Positions 52,375-62,008 of a DNA stretch of 64,000 nucleotides are shown here, in pieces. Position 1 is the stretch's first letter. Every line of letters begins with the position of its first letter. Made by a program: the position numbers and the translations under genes. The DNA comes from Pseudomonas arsenicoxydans (GTDB lineage: Bacteria > Pseudomonadota > Gammaproteobacteria > Pseudomonadales > Pseudomonadaceae): NCBI RefSeq assembly GCF_900103875.1, contig NZ_LT629705.1, positions 510,501 to 574,500 on the forward strand, in the 5' to 3' direction. Under the pieces are notes generated by a model. The model searched no databases, was not told where the DNA came from, and saw only the letters and a program-made list of their open reading frames with translations.

Positions 52375-55300
52375 TTAAATACCTGGATGATTCTCACCGG
52401 CAACAAAGCCAGTTCCGTGACCGAGTTGATAGCCGTCAGGCTTGACTTTGACAACCGCCTTCTTTTTATCTGCCTGACTCCAACTTAAATGTTTAGGTTT
52501 TAGCTCCAAATGATAGTGCTCACCATGATGCCTCGCATTAAATGGCCCAGCATCTCCGGGATGACTTTCAAATCTAATAATAGTGTCCGCGTTAGGTCGC
52601 CACGTCATTCTTTGACTTCCATGTTGAGTCTGTGAAATTTTGGGCTGAACGCCTAACACTTCCGTAAGCTCGTTTGGGTCTTTAGGAAATTGAGTGTAAG
52701 CCTTTGGCAGCGCTGGCCCACCTTCATAAACCTTAGCGCCAGTCGTATCATCCGGCGCCCCACACCCTGGCTTATTCGGCGGCGGGCAGTTCCCGCTCAA
52801 CCCCAACGGATCAATCCACCCCGTCGGATTCGGCGTGTATTGATACTGGTTCAGCCCACCCGCCAACTTGATCGGGTCCGGCGTCAGATAGCGGCCGATC
52901 TCTGGATCATAGTACCGATGCCGGTTGTAGTGCAGGCCGCTCTCGGCGTCGAAGTATTGGCCCTGAAACCGTAGCGGTTGTTCAAGTTGCTCGCCCCCGC
53001 CGAACGTCTGGCGAGTGACTTTGCCGTAGGCGTTGTACTTTGCTGACCAGATGATCTCGCCACCAAAATCGGTCAGTTCCTGCGGTGTGCCGAGGTGGTC
53101 GAGTTGGTAGTAGAACGGGCAAGCCTTGCGCGGCCCTTTGCCGTCGAGCATGGCCAGGGGGCGGAAGGTGCCGGGTTCGTAGAGGTAGCTGCGGTAGTGT
53201 TCGCGGCTGCTTTCGGCGACGAGGTGGTCGCCTTGCCAGAAGAACTCGGTGGTGTGGCCGTCGACGGTTTTGGCGATGCGGCGGCCGAAGGCGTCGTAGC
53301 GGTAGCTGGCGGTGCGACCGTCCGGGGTGGTGACGCCGATCAAGCGGTGTTGGCCGTCGTAGCGGTATTCGGTGACGAGTTTTTGCGCGGTGCCGCGGCG
53401 TTCGCGGATCAGGTTGCCGAAGGCGTCGTAGTCGTAGTGGCGGTCGCCTTGCATGAGCAGGCGATTTCCCATGACTTTCGCGGCGCCGGGGCGGTCCTGC
53501 ATCAGCAGGTTGCCGGCGGGGTCGTGGGCGAAGCTTTCCGCTGGGGTGCCGTGGGTGTGGCGGACGCGAGTCAGGCGGTTGAGTGGATCGTATTGATAGT
53601 TGCGCTGGCCGTGACGGGTGTCGGCGATGCTGTCGAGATTGCCGTTGGTGCTGTAGGCATAGTCGCGGCGATACAGCGCTTGGTGCTGCTGACTTACAGC
53701 GTGAGCCGTCAGACGGCCCTGATCGTCGTAGGCATAGTCGCTAAGCAGTTGACCTTGCTGGCGTCGCTGTTCGCGACCGAAGGTGAATTGGTGAGTGGTG
53801 AGCCGCGCGCCGTTGAGGTCGATGGCGGTCAGCGCGCCACCTTTGGCGTGGTGATAATCAAGCTTGCTGCCGTCCGGCAGACGCAGATGGTTGAGCTGGC
53901 CGCAGGCATCGTAGGCGTAGCGCAACGTGCCCCAGCCCTGATGCTCAGTGATCAAGCGATCCTGTTGGTCGTACTCGAATTCCAGTGGATGGTCGTGGCC
54001 GTCGTCAACGCTGACCAATCGGCCGAGGCTGTCATAGCGGTACTGGACCTTGATGCCGTCGGGCAGGGTTTTGACTAATAGCCGCCCTTCCGCATCCCGC
54101 TCGTACCCGGTGATCAGCTGCGAGCCGTCATCACCGAATTCGGTTTTCTCCAGCAGATGGCCGTTGAGGTCATACGCGTACGCCGTGCGCTGCCCATCGA
54201 AGCCGGTTTCCTGTCGGATCAATCCGCCGGGGGTGTAGTCCAGCCGGTACTTTTCGCCGGATTCGTTTTCGATTTCTGTGAGCAACAACTGCGCATTGTC
54301 GTAGCGATACTTCAGCTCGGTGCCGTCGGCATGGATGCGGCGGCTGACCAGGTGCAGGTCGTCGAGGTATTCGTAGCGGGTGACGCGGCCCAGTTCGTCG
54401 CGTTCGGCGGTGATCTTGCCGTAGGCGTTGTAGCTGTAGGCACGACTCGCGCCGGTAGGAAGAATCGTCTGGATCAGTCGGCCAACAGCATCCCATTGCG
54501 ACTGGGTGACCGCGCCATGTTCGTCCTGACGGGTAGTCTGCCGACCCAGTGCATCGTAGGAAAAGCGCCGCTGACCGCCGTCCGGCAGCGTTTCCTCCAC
54601 CAACTGGCCCAAGCCATTCCAGACAAACACATGACGGCTGGTATCCGGGTAGCGGATCGACAGCAGCTGACCGTTGTCGTCGTAGTGGTAATGGGTGACC
54701 TGCCCGTCAGGATCGGTCGATTCGGTGACATCGCCCTGGGCATTGCGCTGATACTTCCACACCGCTTTACCGCGATAGCGTGCGTGCAGGAAACCGTTGC
54801 GGTACTCGTAGGACGTTGGCTCGTCTTCTGGCGGAATAAGCGCCACCAGCCGTCCGACTTCGTCGTAGCGGTACTCGGTCACCGCGCCGAGCGGATCCTG
54901 CTCGGCAATCAACCGGCCCTGGTCGTCGTAGGCCTTGAGCTGTTCACCGCCGCCCAGGTCGACCTTGCGCACCAGCCGTGCACGATCATCGTGGACATAA
55001 ACCTCTTCGCTACCATCGATGTTGTGGACCGTGACGCTGCCGTCGTCATCCCAGACATACCGCGCGTCCATCTGTGAAAACGACGCCCAGTGACGGATAC
55101 ATCGCGCCGCCTTGCCGGACCGTTCCCACTCCCAGAAGAAACTCGCCCCACCGGCCAGTTGCCGCTGCAGAATCACGTGCTGGTCGTCGTAGTCGTAGCG
55201 TTCGCTTTCGCCGGCGGCGTTGCTGGCTTCGATGAGTTGATCGCGCTCGTCGTAGCGATAACTGACCAGCGTCTGCTCGGTCTTCCAGGGTTTATCGAGC

Positions 55301-57027
55301 GTCTGGGCCGGGACAAAAATCTGGTAGTCGACTGCGATCAGATGGCCGCGTTCATAGCGCAACAGCAAGGCGCGGCCGGCGCCGTTGTCGAGGCGTTTGA
55401 TGCGGTCCTGGCGGTCACGGGTGATGCGTAGACGGTTGTCGTATCCGTCGCTGATCGCTGTCAGAAAACCATTCTGAAAGTGATAGAAACGCGCTTCATC
55501 GCCGGCTTGGGCGAGGATCAGTTCATCAGGCTGATCACCCAGAAAAATCGCGGCGCGCGAGAGGCTGTTGTGTATTTCCGGGCGCGCGCTGTTCGGCAGC
55601 GGGAACGTGGTGCGACGGTTTTCGTGATCGATCCAGACGACGCTGTCGCCGTCGATTTCCAATCGATGGGACAACGAATGACTCCAGCCGAAACCGAGGC
55701 CGCAATCGATGTCGGCGGCGCTGGTGCGGTAGAGCCGGGTGAAGTCGAACGGCAGGAGGCCGTCGAGCGTACCGTCGGTGAGGGTCAGCAGTTCTTCGCC
55801 GGTGACCATCGACACCGGGCATTTGTTGGTGGCGGTTTTGTCGGCGGAATCGGCGGGGTCGCCGTTGGGGTTTTTCGCTTGATCCGGGGCGTTGTCGTGG
55901 TGTTCGGTTTGCTTGAGGGTGGTGTTGCGCTTGGCATCCCAACGCAGTTGCATGCGACCCTTTTTGAGACCCGCAGCCACACCGCGCGCGGCGACCGATT
56001 TGTATTGGTCGACGTACTTCATGAAGGTGTTGAGGATATTGAAAGTGGCCTCGACGAAACGTATCGCGAGATTGGCCAACACCATCCCGTACTTGATTCC
56101 ACGAAGCTTCAAATAGGCCACGGCTACGGGCATGCCGACACCCGTAAAAACCAGCGCCGAAGCAATCAAAACATCGATCAGCACCGAGACAATGGCATTG
56201 CTGACCGCCCCTGCTGTGGTACCCACAACTTCACTTGGCGGTAACGCCGAAAACCAAAGACTCGCGGCACGAAACAGCAGGCAAAGCGCCGCCTCATCAC
56301 TAGCAAGCAACAAGGCTTTTTCCATCGCGGCGGGGGATTTCTTCGCCAGCTCGATAAGTTGCTGCGCACTGCTGCCTAGTCGCTCAAGGTGAGCGCCAGG
56401 ATTTTGAAGGATGTCAAAGACGAGACTTAAACCGTCCCAAACTCCCATGACCGCCGCCCAACTTCCCGCCAGCAGTCCGTTACCAGCGGCGGCAAAGGTC
56501 GAATGCGACCATTGTGGTTTGAAGCCTTCCCACTCTTTGCGCAGCCAACTTTCCAGTTCTTGGGTCAGGCCATCGTAAGAGGAGAACAGATCCTCAATTT
56601 GAGCCGGCGTAACTTCACTCTGAACATGAACACGGTAGAACTTGCCGGGTGTCCCTACGAACTGCCCTTTACCGTACTCATCGAGCTTGACCGGTGTGCT
56701 CTCGCCGCCATCCATGGCAATCACATCAACCGAAATATTCCCCAACGGAATGTCATAAACCGATTCGAACTTGCTCTCGATCTCCAGAATTCCGTTCGCA
56801 GGACACCGCGCCAAACCCGAGAAAAAATCGTCGTCGCGACTACTCACCGCTGTCGTCGTATCGCCAAGCTTTATCTGCCGCTCCATGTCCAACAGCGAAG
56901 GCATGTCCATCGCCCGGCTGACCTTGTCCGCATTCCGGCTCAAGAATTCGCCAAGTTGCTGGCGATACAAAACCAGCGTGTCTTTAAACCCGTCGAGCTC
57001 CTGCTCGATCCGTACGATCTGATCCAT
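52375..57027 (-). CDS. Rhs-family type VI effector with variable C-terminal toxin
   Basis: This is a 1550-aa polymorphic toxin. The N-terminal part (1-400) has helical segments and hydrophobic stretches near 270-310 (IVSVLIDVLIASALVFTGVG), probably for loading. A DUF6531-like region (CPVSMVTGEELLTLTDG) opens the Rhs shell of YD repeats (RYDxxGRL type) from about 430 to 1330. The shell ends in the Rhs core HLGTPQELTD...YYDPEIGRYLTPDPI and the cleavage junction GWIDPLGL near 1410. The last 140 residues are the toxin tip, with HHGEHYHLELK (about 1500-1510). I cannot assign the tip to a known toxin class. It overlaps the DUF4123 adaptor gene by one base and is followed by its immunity gene. Confidence 0.93.
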   Translation of the reverse strand: MDQIVRIEQELDGFKDTLVLYRQQLGEFLSRNADKVSRAMDMPSLLDMERQIKLGDTTTAVSSRDDDFFSGLARCPANGILEIESKFESVYDIPLGNISVDVIAMDGGESTPVKLDEYGKGQFVGTPGKFYRVHVQSEVTPAQIEDLFSSYDGLTQELESWLRKEWEGFKPQWSHSTFAAAGNGLLAGSWAAVMGVWDGLSLVFDILQNPGAHLERLGSSAQQLIELAKKSPAAMEKALLLASDEAALCLLFRAASLWFSALPPSEVVGTTAGAVSNAIVSVLIDVLIASALVFTGVGMPVAVAYLKLRGIKYGMVLANLAIRFVEATFNILNTFMKYVDQYKSVAARGVAAGLKKGRMQLRWDAKRNTTLKQTEHHDNAPDQAKNPNGDPADSADKTATNKCPVSMVTGEELLTLTDGTLDGLLPFDFTRLYRTSAADIDCGLGFGWSHSLSHRLEIDGDSVVWIDHENRRTTFPLPNSARPEIHNSLSRAAIFLGDQPDELILAQAGDEARFYHFQNGFLTAISDGYDNRLRITRDRQDRIKRLDNGAGRALLLRYERGHLIAVDYQIFVPAQTLDKPWKTEQTLVSYRYDERDQLIEASNAAGESERYDYDDQHVILQRQLAGGASFFWEWERSGKAARCIRHWASFSQMDARYVWDDDGSVTVHNIDGSEEVYVHDDRARLVRKVDLGGGEQLKAYDDQGRLIAEQDPLGAVTEYRYDEVGRLVALIPPEDEPTSYEYRNGFLHARYRGKAVWKYQRNAQGDVTESTDPDGQVTHYHYDDNGQLLSIRYPDTSRHVFVWNGLGQLVEETLPDGGQRRFSYDALGRQTTRQDEHGAVTQSQWDAVGRLIQTILPTGASRAYSYNAYGKITAERDELGRVTRYEYLDDLHLVSRRIHADGTELKYRYDNAQLLLTEIENESGEKYRLDYTPGGLIRQETGFDGQRTAYAYDLNGHLLEKTEFGDDGSQLITGYERDAEGRLLVKTLPDGIKVQYRYDSLGRLVSVDDGHDHPLEFEYDQQDRLITEHQGWGTLRYAYDACGQLNHLRLPDGSKLDYHHAKGGALTAIDLNGARLTTHQFTFGREQRRQQGQLLSDYAYDDQGRLTAHAVSQQHQALYRRDYAYSTNGNLDSIADTRHGQRNYQYDPLNRLTRVRHTHGTPAESFAHDPAGNLLMQDRPGAAKVMGNRLLMQGDRHYDYDAFGNLIRERRGTAQKLVTEYRYDGQHRLIGVTTPDGRTASYRYDAFGRRIAKTVDGHTTEFFWQGDHLVAESSREHYRSYLYEPGTFRPLAMLDGKGPRKACPFYYQLDHLGTPQELTDFGGEIIWSAKYNAYGKVTRQTFGGGEQLEQPLRFQGQYFDAESGLHYNRHRYYDPEIGRYLTPDPIKLAGGLNQYQYTPNPTGWIDPLGLSGNCPPPNKPGCGAPDDTTGAKVYEGGPALPKAYTQFPKDPNELTEVLGVQPKISQTQHGSQRMTWRPNADTIIRFESHPGDAGPFNARHHGEHYHLELKPKHLSWSQADKKKAVVKVKPDGYQLGHGTGFVAGENHPGI

Positions 57028-57764
57028 CAGTCCAGCTCCGTTATCAGGTAATCCACCAAGGCTGATTTCGGTGCCTGAGGCAGGTCCGGCGTCTGCAAGA
57101 AGAGCGCGACTTTGTGCCGCAATACGCTCGGCGAAAACGCCTCATAAAGATCAGGTCGGTCCTCGCTCAACCACATCAGCAAGTTGTTGATGCGGGTCGT
57201 CGAGGACTCGTCAGCGAGGTGTTCAAGCAGCAATGCAGAAACTTCCCACCACGGAAAAATCCTGGAAGTTTTAAGCGCACTACCGCCGATTTCGAGCGAC
57301 TGGCCGTTAATCAAAATGCGGTCGATCACAGGCATTAACTGCGCGGCCCCAACCTCGGCAGACTGAAGAATCGGCAGCAAATAACGCCCGTCCCAGAACC
57401 GAAAAAACACCGCGTTTCCATTAGGTAAAAGCACTTGAGTGAGGCTGCGCAGATGCTCGACCAGCACGTCTTGAGAGGCAGAAGAAACCGCCAGCCAACC
57501 CCAATCCCGAGACTCGGTGCTGGCAACCCATTCCAGAAACTCACTGCCCGCAGCGACGATTCCGACATAGGGCATGACGGGTTCCCACTCGGCGTAGGCG
57601 GTGTCAGCCCAGATCGGGCTCGATGCCTGAACGGAAATCGAGCGCTGCCGCGCTTTGAACGGCTCAGCCGCGCTGGCATTACTGAAGATCGCGAAGAGTT
57701 GTTCCGACGGTTTCAGCGGATGCTGTTCCAGCCATTCATAAGGCGACAGGCAATCAGGCTGCAC
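57027..57764 (-). CDS. DUF4123 type VI effector adaptor
   Basis: DUF4123 proteins help load effectors onto VgrG. The protein starts with CLSPYEWLEQHPLKPSEQLFAIFSNASAAEPF and includes VFFRFWDGRYLLPIL, a typical DUF4123 motif. I chose GTG 57764, preceded by AAGG, giving about 245 aa; ATG 57809 and two other GTGs are possible, and any start overlaps the vgrG end. The gene lies between vgrG and rhs, with a one-base overlap into rhs, which points to Rhs as its cargo. Confidence 0.85.
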   Translation of the reverse strand: MQPDCLSPYEWLEQHPLKPSEQLFAIFSNASAAEPFKARQRSISVQASSPIWADTAYAEWEPVMPYVGIVAAGSEFLEWVASTESRDWGWLAVSSASQDVLVEHLRSLTQVLLPNGNAVFFRFWDGRYLLPILQSAEVGAAQLMPVIDRILINGQSLEIGGSALKTSRIFPWWEVSALLLEHLADESSTTRINNLLMWLSEDRPDLYEAFSPSVLRHKVALFLQTPDLPQAPKSALVDYLITELD

Positions 57765-59787
57765 AGACACCGTCCTTGCAGCGCTCGCATTCCTCACAGA
57801 ACGGCGCATCGCTTTTCAGGCTGAGGATCTGCGCGGCACTCAGCAATGCGGCCGGGGCGGCGACGAGTTTCAATGGCGTGTCGGGCGAGGCAGGTGCTGC
57901 CGCCATGGCCGGCATCAATGCGCCGCCCACCTGAATCGGCACGCTGCTGAAAATCCCGCCGGGGCCGATGTTGATCCACTGCCCGCCGGCCTGAATCGTC
58001 GCGCTGGCACCGCCGTCGATGACCACTTGCTGGCCGGCGCTGACATGAAATTGCTGGCTCGCATTCAGTGCCTGACTGGTCACACGAATGTGCCGATCCC
58101 CCACCACCACCAAGTGATCATCGAGCCTCACTTCGGTCTGGCGTTGGCCATGAGTAATGCGCTGCTCGTCAGCCTTCAGCTCATGGCGAGCCATGCCGGT
58201 GACGACAATGCTGCGGGCGTTATCGACCTGCAGCTGTTGATCGTTCAACACGTGTTGAGTCCAGTTTCGCTGGGCACGCAGGTAGATTTCCTCGGCGCCC
58301 TTGCGATCCTCGATGCGCAATTCGTTGTAACCGCCGCCACCGGGACTGCTCTGGCTGCGAAAAATGCTGCGGGTCTTGTCGGCGGGCAGATCAAGCGGCA
58401 CCGGTGTTGCCGCATTCGGCAGGCAACCCATCACCAGCGGTTTGTCGGCATCGGCGTCGATAAAGCCGACCAACACTTCCATGCCGACTCGTGGAATCAG
58501 CACACTGCCGTAATGGTCATGGGCCCAGCCAGTGGCCACCCGCAGCCAGCAACTGGAATGCTCATTGAGTTGGCCCTCGCGGTCCCAGGCAAGCTGAACC
58601 TTGACCCGGCCGAACTCGTCGCAATGGATTTCGCTGTCGACCGGACCGGTGACTACGGCAGGTTGATAGCCGAGCATCCGAGGCTTGTCCGGGCCCAATG
58701 GCGGGCGAAAGGAAACGTCCCACGGCGTCGCCAGAAAGGTATTGCGATAACCCTGGAAATCATCCGGGTCGTCGCTGGTGGCTGACTCTTCCAGTACCTG
58801 CGGCTGCCGGCCACGGTGTTCGATTGCGGTGATCAACCACAGGTCATTCCAGGCCTGGTGCGGGTGTTTGGCCAGGTGCAGGAAATGTCCACTGACCAAC
58901 GCAGAATCGTCGCCCTTACCTTCGGCCTGACGGAAGTCTGCGTTATGCCGCTCCAGCGCTCGTTGCGTCAGCTGTCTGCCATGCTCGCGGTCAGTGAACT
59001 GCCCGGGAAAGTGGTAATCCTCCAGCACCGGGCGCTGTTCGCTGTCGACACGGTTTTCAAGGGAAAGACGCGGCTTCTGGAAATCGTAATCACGGCGGGT
59101 TACCGCAGTGGGACGGGTTTCCAGGCGCACGTTGAAGCGCTTGATGGCCGGCGCGTCTGCCGCCATGCCGCTGCCCGGCAGATATAGCGTTGACTCGGGC
59201 AGACGAGGGAAAACCGTCTGGTCATCGCCGAAGACCAGCAGGTGGCCGTCGGGGCTGTGCTGGAAGTGGTAGTGAATGCCGATCTCGGCACACAGTCGCT
59301 GGATAAACGCGAGATCGCTTTCGGCGTATTGCACGCAATATTCGCGAGGCGCGTAGTCGCTGCCGAGCTGAAACTCGAACGCATCGCGCTGGATGCCGTG
59401 GTCCTTGAAGACCTGCGCGATGATCGCCGGTACGTTTTTGTGCTGGAAGATTCGCTGGTTGATGCGCTGACCCAGGTAGGCCAGTCGCGGTACGAGGCTG
59501 ACCTGGTAGCCCGTCAGACGCTTCCCGGAATCGCTTTGCCCGACCCGAAAAATCTGACCGTGAATACCGGAACCTTGTGCATCGAAACCTTCTGCATCAA
59601 AACTTAGAAACGCCTGACGATGCAGCAGGTTTTCAAGCTCGATGTCCGGTCGCTCGCTGACCAGTTCGAGGTCAAAACGGTAGGGTTGGCTAATGGCTTC
59701 CGTGCCCGTGAACTCAAGTACCTTGAGCTCATTCTGGACGCCGTCGATGGTCAACGTGAAACGCGGTTGATTGGCAGGAGCGAACAT
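57754..59787 (-). CDS. vgrG: Type VI secretion tip protein VgrG
   Basis: VgrG trimers form the spike that punctures target cells. The 677-aa protein has the gp27-like base (FTLTIDGVQNELKVLEFTGTEAISQPYRFDLEL), the FAI/DUF2345-type middle with EHSSCWLRVATGWAHDHYGSVLIPRVGMEVLVGF, and a gp5-like beta-helix needle. A C-terminal tail of about 60 residues ends CEECERCKDGVCAA, with four cysteines. No separate toxin domain is seen. It heads the vgrG-DUF4123-rhs-immunity unit. No T6SS sheath or membrane genes are in the window, so this is an orphan vgrG island. Confidence 0.95.
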   Translation of the reverse strand: MFAPANQPRFTLTIDGVQNELKVLEFTGTEAISQPYRFDLELVSERPDIELENLLHRQAFLSFDAEGFDAQGSGIHGQIFRVGQSDSGKRLTGYQVSLVPRLAYLGQRINQRIFQHKNVPAIIAQVFKDHGIQRDAFEFQLGSDYAPREYCVQYAESDLAFIQRLCAEIGIHYHFQHSPDGHLLVFGDDQTVFPRLPESTLYLPGSGMAADAPAIKRFNVRLETRPTAVTRRDYDFQKPRLSLENRVDSEQRPVLEDYHFPGQFTDREHGRQLTQRALERHNADFRQAEGKGDDSALVSGHFLHLAKHPHQAWNDLWLITAIEHRGRQPQVLEESATSDDPDDFQGYRNTFLATPWDVSFRPPLGPDKPRMLGYQPAVVTGPVDSEIHCDEFGRVKVQLAWDREGQLNEHSSCWLRVATGWAHDHYGSVLIPRVGMEVLVGFIDADADKPLVMGCLPNAATPVPLDLPADKTRSIFRSQSSPGGGGYNELRIEDRKGAEEIYLRAQRNWTQHVLNDQQLQVDNARSIVVTGMARHELKADEQRITHGQRQTEVRLDDHLVVVGDRHIRVTSQALNASQQFHVSAGQQVVIDGGASATIQAGGQWINIGPGGIFSSVPIQVGGALMPAMAAAPASPDTPLKLVAAPAALLSAAQILSLKSDAPFCEECERCKDGVCAA

Positions 59788-59983
59788 CCGATGTGTCTCT
59801 GCAGAATGAAGGCGGGCGATTCTGCATGAGCAACAATGGGTGTTGAGGGAGGGACAGGAAAATCAGATTTGCCCTACTTTTTTAGAGATTTTTCCCTCAG
59901 AAATGAGTGCGTTTTGCTACAGACATCTCCCTCAAAACCACTCCTACAGGGGATAAATAGGGATTCGAGATTTGTGTAGGCCA

Positions 59984-60023
59984 AAAAAAACGACCCGCCT
60001 CCAAAAGGAAGCGGGTCGTTTTC
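59984..60023. terminator. Bidirectional terminator downstream of putP
   Basis: CGACCCGC (59992-59999) pairs with GCGGGTCG (60012-60019), flanked by AAAAAAAA and TTTTC. It ends putP on the minus strand and shields vgrG. The 59788-60060 gap also has a single CTCCTACAGG unit and no gene. Confidence 0.88.
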
Positions 60024-60060
60024 ATGTTCGGTGAAAGGTCAGAGCATCAGCTCATCCCGA

Positions 60061-61545
60061 TCACTTGTTCAGGCGGAAATCAGCCTCGGCAGCGGCGAAG
60101 CGCTGCAGCATGCCGTGAGTCGGCGTGCCCAGTTTGCTGACGATGTAGATCGCCAGGCTGGCGAAGATGAAGCCCGGGATAATTTCGTACAGACCCAGCA
60201 GCTCGAAGTGCTTCCACACGATCACGGTGATCGCGCCGACCAGGATGCCGGCCAGTGCGCCGTTGCGTGTCATGTCTTTCCAGATCACGGAGATCAGCAC
60301 AACCGGACCAAACGCGGCACCGAAACCTGCCCAAGCGTAGCTGACCAGACCCAGTACCCGGTTGCTCGGGTTAGCCGCCAGCGCGATAGCGATCAGGGCA
60401 ACCAGCAGCACCATGGCGCGGCCGACCCAGACCAGTTCCACCTGGGAAGCGGATTTACGCAGGAAGGTTTTGTAGAAGTCTTCGGTCAGGGCACTGGAGC
60501 ACACCAGCAATTGGCAGCTCAGGGTGCTCATCACGGCAGCCAGGATGGCCGACAGCAATACACCGGCGATCCATGGGTTGAAGAGGATTTTCGCCAGTTC
60601 GATGAACACACGCTCGTGGTTCTCGGTCACCGGCATGGCCACGGCCGGGTTGGCCGAGAAGTAAGCGATACCGAAGAAGCCCACTGCCACGGTGCCACCC
60701 AGGCACAGGATCATCCAGGTCATGGAGATGCGACGGGCGTTGGCGATCGACTTGACCGAATCCGCCGCCATGAAACGCGCGAGGATGTGCGGCTGGCCGA
60801 AGTAGCCCAGGCCCCAGCCCATCAGCGAGATGATGCCGATGAAGGTGGTGTTTTTCAGCATGTCGAAGTTGCTTGGGTCTTGCGCTTCGATGGCCAGGAA
60901 CGTGGTGTCGATGCCGCCGGTTGCGAGCAGTACGATGATTGGCGTCAGCAACAGCGCGAAGATCATCAGCGTGGCTTGTACGGTATCGGTCCAGCTTACA
61001 GCGAGGAAACCGCCGACGAAGGTGTAGGCAATCGTCGCCGCAGCACCGGCCCACAGCGCAGTCTCGTAGGACATGCCGAAGGTGCTTTCAAACAGACGGG
61101 CGCCAGCGACGATGCCGGACGCGCAGTAAATGGTGAAGAACACCAGGATCACCACCGCAGAAATAATCCGCAGCAGGCCGCTTTTGTCTTCGAAACGGCT
61201 GGCGAAGTAATCCGGCAGGGTCAGGGCATCGCCGTTGTGCTCGGTCTGCACGCGCAGACGGCCAGCGACGAACAGCCAGTTCAGGTAAGCACCGATGATC
61301 AGGCCAATGGCGATCCAGCTTTCGGACAGACCAGACATGTAGATGGCGCCCGGCAGGCCCATCAACAACCAGCCACTCATGTCGGAGGCACCGGCGGACA
61401 AGGCCGTGACGACGCTGCCCAGGCTGCGACCGCCCAGAATGTAGTCAGAAAGGTTGTTGGTGGAGCGATAGGCCATCAAGCCGATCAGCACCATTGCTGC
61501 GATGTAGATCACGAACGTGATCAGGGTTGGATTACTTACGCTCAT
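60061..61545 (-). CDS. putP: Sodium/proline symporter PutP
   Basis: PutP imports L-proline with sodium across the inner membrane. The 494-aa protein of the solute:sodium symporter family has about 13 hydrophobic segments. Characteristic parts are the sodium-site region SAGASDMSGWLLMGLPGAIY in the second helix and AWAGFGAAFGPVVLISVIW near the end. It is divergent from putA across a region of GTTGCA boxes. Imported proline is oxidised by PutA. Confidence 0.95.
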   Translation of the reverse strand: MSVSNPTLITFVIYIAAMVLIGLMAYRSTNNLSDYILGGRSLGSVVTALSAGASDMSGWLLMGLPGAIYMSGLSESWIAIGLIIGAYLNWLFVAGRLRVQTEHNGDALTLPDYFASRFEDKSGLLRIISAVVILVFFTIYCASGIVAGARLFESTFGMSYETALWAGAAATIAYTFVGGFLAVSWTDTVQATLMIFALLLTPIIVLLATGGIDTTFLAIEAQDPSNFDMLKNTTFIGIISLMGWGLGYFGQPHILARFMAADSVKSIANARRISMTWMILCLGGTVAVGFFGIAYFSANPAVAMPVTENHERVFIELAKILFNPWIAGVLLSAILAAVMSTLSCQLLVCSSALTEDFYKTFLRKSASQVELVWVGRAMVLLVALIAIALAANPSNRVLGLVSYAWAGFGAAFGPVVLISVIWKDMTRNGALAGILVGAITVIVWKHFELLGLYEIIPGFIFASLAIYIVSKLGTPTHGMLQRFAAAEADFRLNK

Positions 61546-61697
61546 TCGAGTGATGCCCTGGCTTTGTTTTTATGTACGGCGAAGTGTGAAACGCCGACAG
61601 ACGACAACGTCTGTTGAAACGATTTCCAGCCTCGCGCATTTATGACTGATGTTTCCCCAGGAAAGCCATCAGCCGGTGCACCTGTCTTTTTTGACCG

Positions 61698-61950
61698 GTT
61701 GCACCTTGGGCGCGAATGCTATTCAACAAAGCAAATAAGGTGCAACCAGTTTCGCGAGAATAAGTTGCACCTAATCCGATTTACCTGAAAAACCCCTGTT
61801 TTTGCTCCCTTTTAGCGCAGTCATCAGGCTTTACTAGAAGTAAAAGCACCAAGCAGAAGCAGTACGTTCGTACCGGAATTTAATTCCTGACGAGCTGCTT
61901 ATTATTCCGACAAAAAAAGGGTTGCACCCGGTTGCACCTCGACGGTTGCA
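61698..61950. promoter_or_regulatory. Six GTTGCA PutA-type operator boxes between putP and putA
   Basis: GTTGCA occurs at 61698-61703, 61741-61746 (reverse), 61764-61769, 61921-61926, 61931-61936 and 61945-61950, mostly extended to GGTTGCACC. A related palindrome GGTGCACC starts near 61675. GTTGCA is the operator sequence bound by the ribbon-helix-helix domain of E. coli PutA, and the PutA encoded here has that domain. Boxes cluster near each gene, suggesting looping repression of both when proline is low. Function is inferred. Confidence 0.75.
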
Positions 61951-62008
61951 CGGCTAATCTTGCCGCCAGCTGATGCCACGCGGTCGTGGCAAACATGAGG
62001 ATAAAAAT

